From assembly GCA_027295555.1 (NCBI GenBank), contig JAPUKT010000088.1, positions 1 through 6,202 on the forward strand: a stretch of 6,202 nucleotides of DNA. The letters are read 5' to 3'. Positions within the stretch are counted from its first letter, which is position 1; every line of letters starts with the position of its first letter. Source of the stretch: Deltaproteobacteria bacterium (GTDB lineage: Bacteria; Myxococcota_A; Polyangia; Polyangiales; Houyiibacteriaceae). Positions 6,060 through 6,202 of the stretch are shown here, one piece after another. A program made the translations under genes and the position numbers. The notes beneath the pieces are model-generated. The model was not told the origin of the DNA and made no database searches. It worked only from the letters and a program-made list of their open reading frames with translations.

Positions 6060-6097
6060 GCCGAAGCCGTTATTAAGCCGTTTGAAACGGCTTCGGC
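6060..6097. repeat. 12-bp perfect inverted repeat with competing inner palindrome
   Basis: GCCGAAGCCGTT (6060-6071) is perfectly complementary to AACGGCTTCGGC (6086-6097), with 14 bases between. Inside, AAGCCGTTT (6075-6083) can also pair with AAACGGCTT (6085-6093) around a single G. The AAGCCGTT motif thus occurs twice direct and once inverted, giving two mutually exclusive hairpins. No T-tract follows on either strand. It could be a terminator-like stem, a REP-like repeat or the scar of an insertion. Confidence 0.6.
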
Positions 6098-6202
6098 CAA
6101 CTCCGGGATTGCCTCGACCATCGGGACAAGCTCGCCGAGGCTGAGCTCTGCATAGGTCCGGGCGGTGCGTCGGTAGGTGTTGATCATCTGCGAGCTGCGG
6201 TG

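Larger units (their letters stand above)
6012..6202 (-). pseudogene. Truncated or decayed reading frame entering from the right edge
   Basis: A minus-strand frame is open at the window edge and reads HRSSQMINTYRRTARTYAEL, then a Leu/Glu/Ala-rich, probably helical stretch to about 6098. By eye, about 32 of the first 38 codons end in G or C, as expected of a real gene in this genome. From 6088 on, only about 10 of 26 do. The change falls at the inner edge of the 12-bp inverted repeat. The frame then continues into the antisense of tRNA-Lys, where it stops at 5945-5947, so its natural C-terminus is probably missing. The pattern 'LVPMVEAIPELAEAVSNGLIT' in part recalls helical regions of DUF222/HNH-endonuclease-like proteins, but this is too weak to name it. 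A short intact gene whose start lies at 6187 is less likely because the end overlaps a tRNA. Confidence 0.3.

Noticed and set aside
6025..6100. Rho-independent terminator of the tRNA cluster.
   Set aside because: Stable stems exist but no run of T follows on either strand, so only the hairpins are reported.

Overview
The window looks like chromosomal DNA of a GC-rich bacterium, most likely a member of the Myxococcota or a related former deltaproteobacterial lineage. This rests on general features: a Ser/Thr kinase with a C-terminal PEGA domain beside a secreted PEGA protein, lipoproteins with Gly/Ala/Pro-rich linkers, an Asp/Cys-rich motif of the 'C-x-DG-x-D' type common in myxobacterial exported proteins, and frequent GTG starts with overlapping genes. 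No ribosomal RNA or species marker is present, so the assignment is an inference.

Left two thirds (1-4555, minus strand): a tight, apparently single transcription unit read right to left. It starts with a transmembrane Ser/Thr protein kinase (3230-4555). Four bases later comes a secreted, membrane-anchored TPR-like/PEGA protein (2221-3225). A large lipoprotein (242-2224) then overlaps it by four bases (ATGA), and the start of a second, Gly/Ala-rich lipoprotein (1-245, cut by the window edge) overlaps that by four bases (GTGA). One cytoplasmic sensor kinase is therefore coupled to three exported proteins. Two of the four carry PEGA domains. The large lipoprotein combines a predicted concanavalin/LamG-like sandwich with what looks like a five-bladed propeller. 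The likely theme is cell-envelope sensing or surface binding, but no substrate can be named.

Middle (4556-5689): a 60-bp divergent intergenic region separates the kinase operon from a plus-strand pair. The first gene is a thioredoxin/peroxiredoxin-like protein with a CNHC motif. The second is a SpoU/TrmH-type RNA 2'-O-methyltransferase that starts on the base after the redoxin stop codon.

Right end (5690-6202): a recognisable sigma-70-type promoter with a GC-rich discriminator leads into a three-gene tRNA cluster, His(GUG)-Arg(UCG)-Lys(CUU). Beyond tRNA-Lys lie two palindromic segments and a minus-strand open frame entering from the right edge. Its codon bias collapses exactly at the second palindrome, and it runs into the antisense of tRNA-Lys. 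This suggests a broken or truncated gene beside the tRNA.
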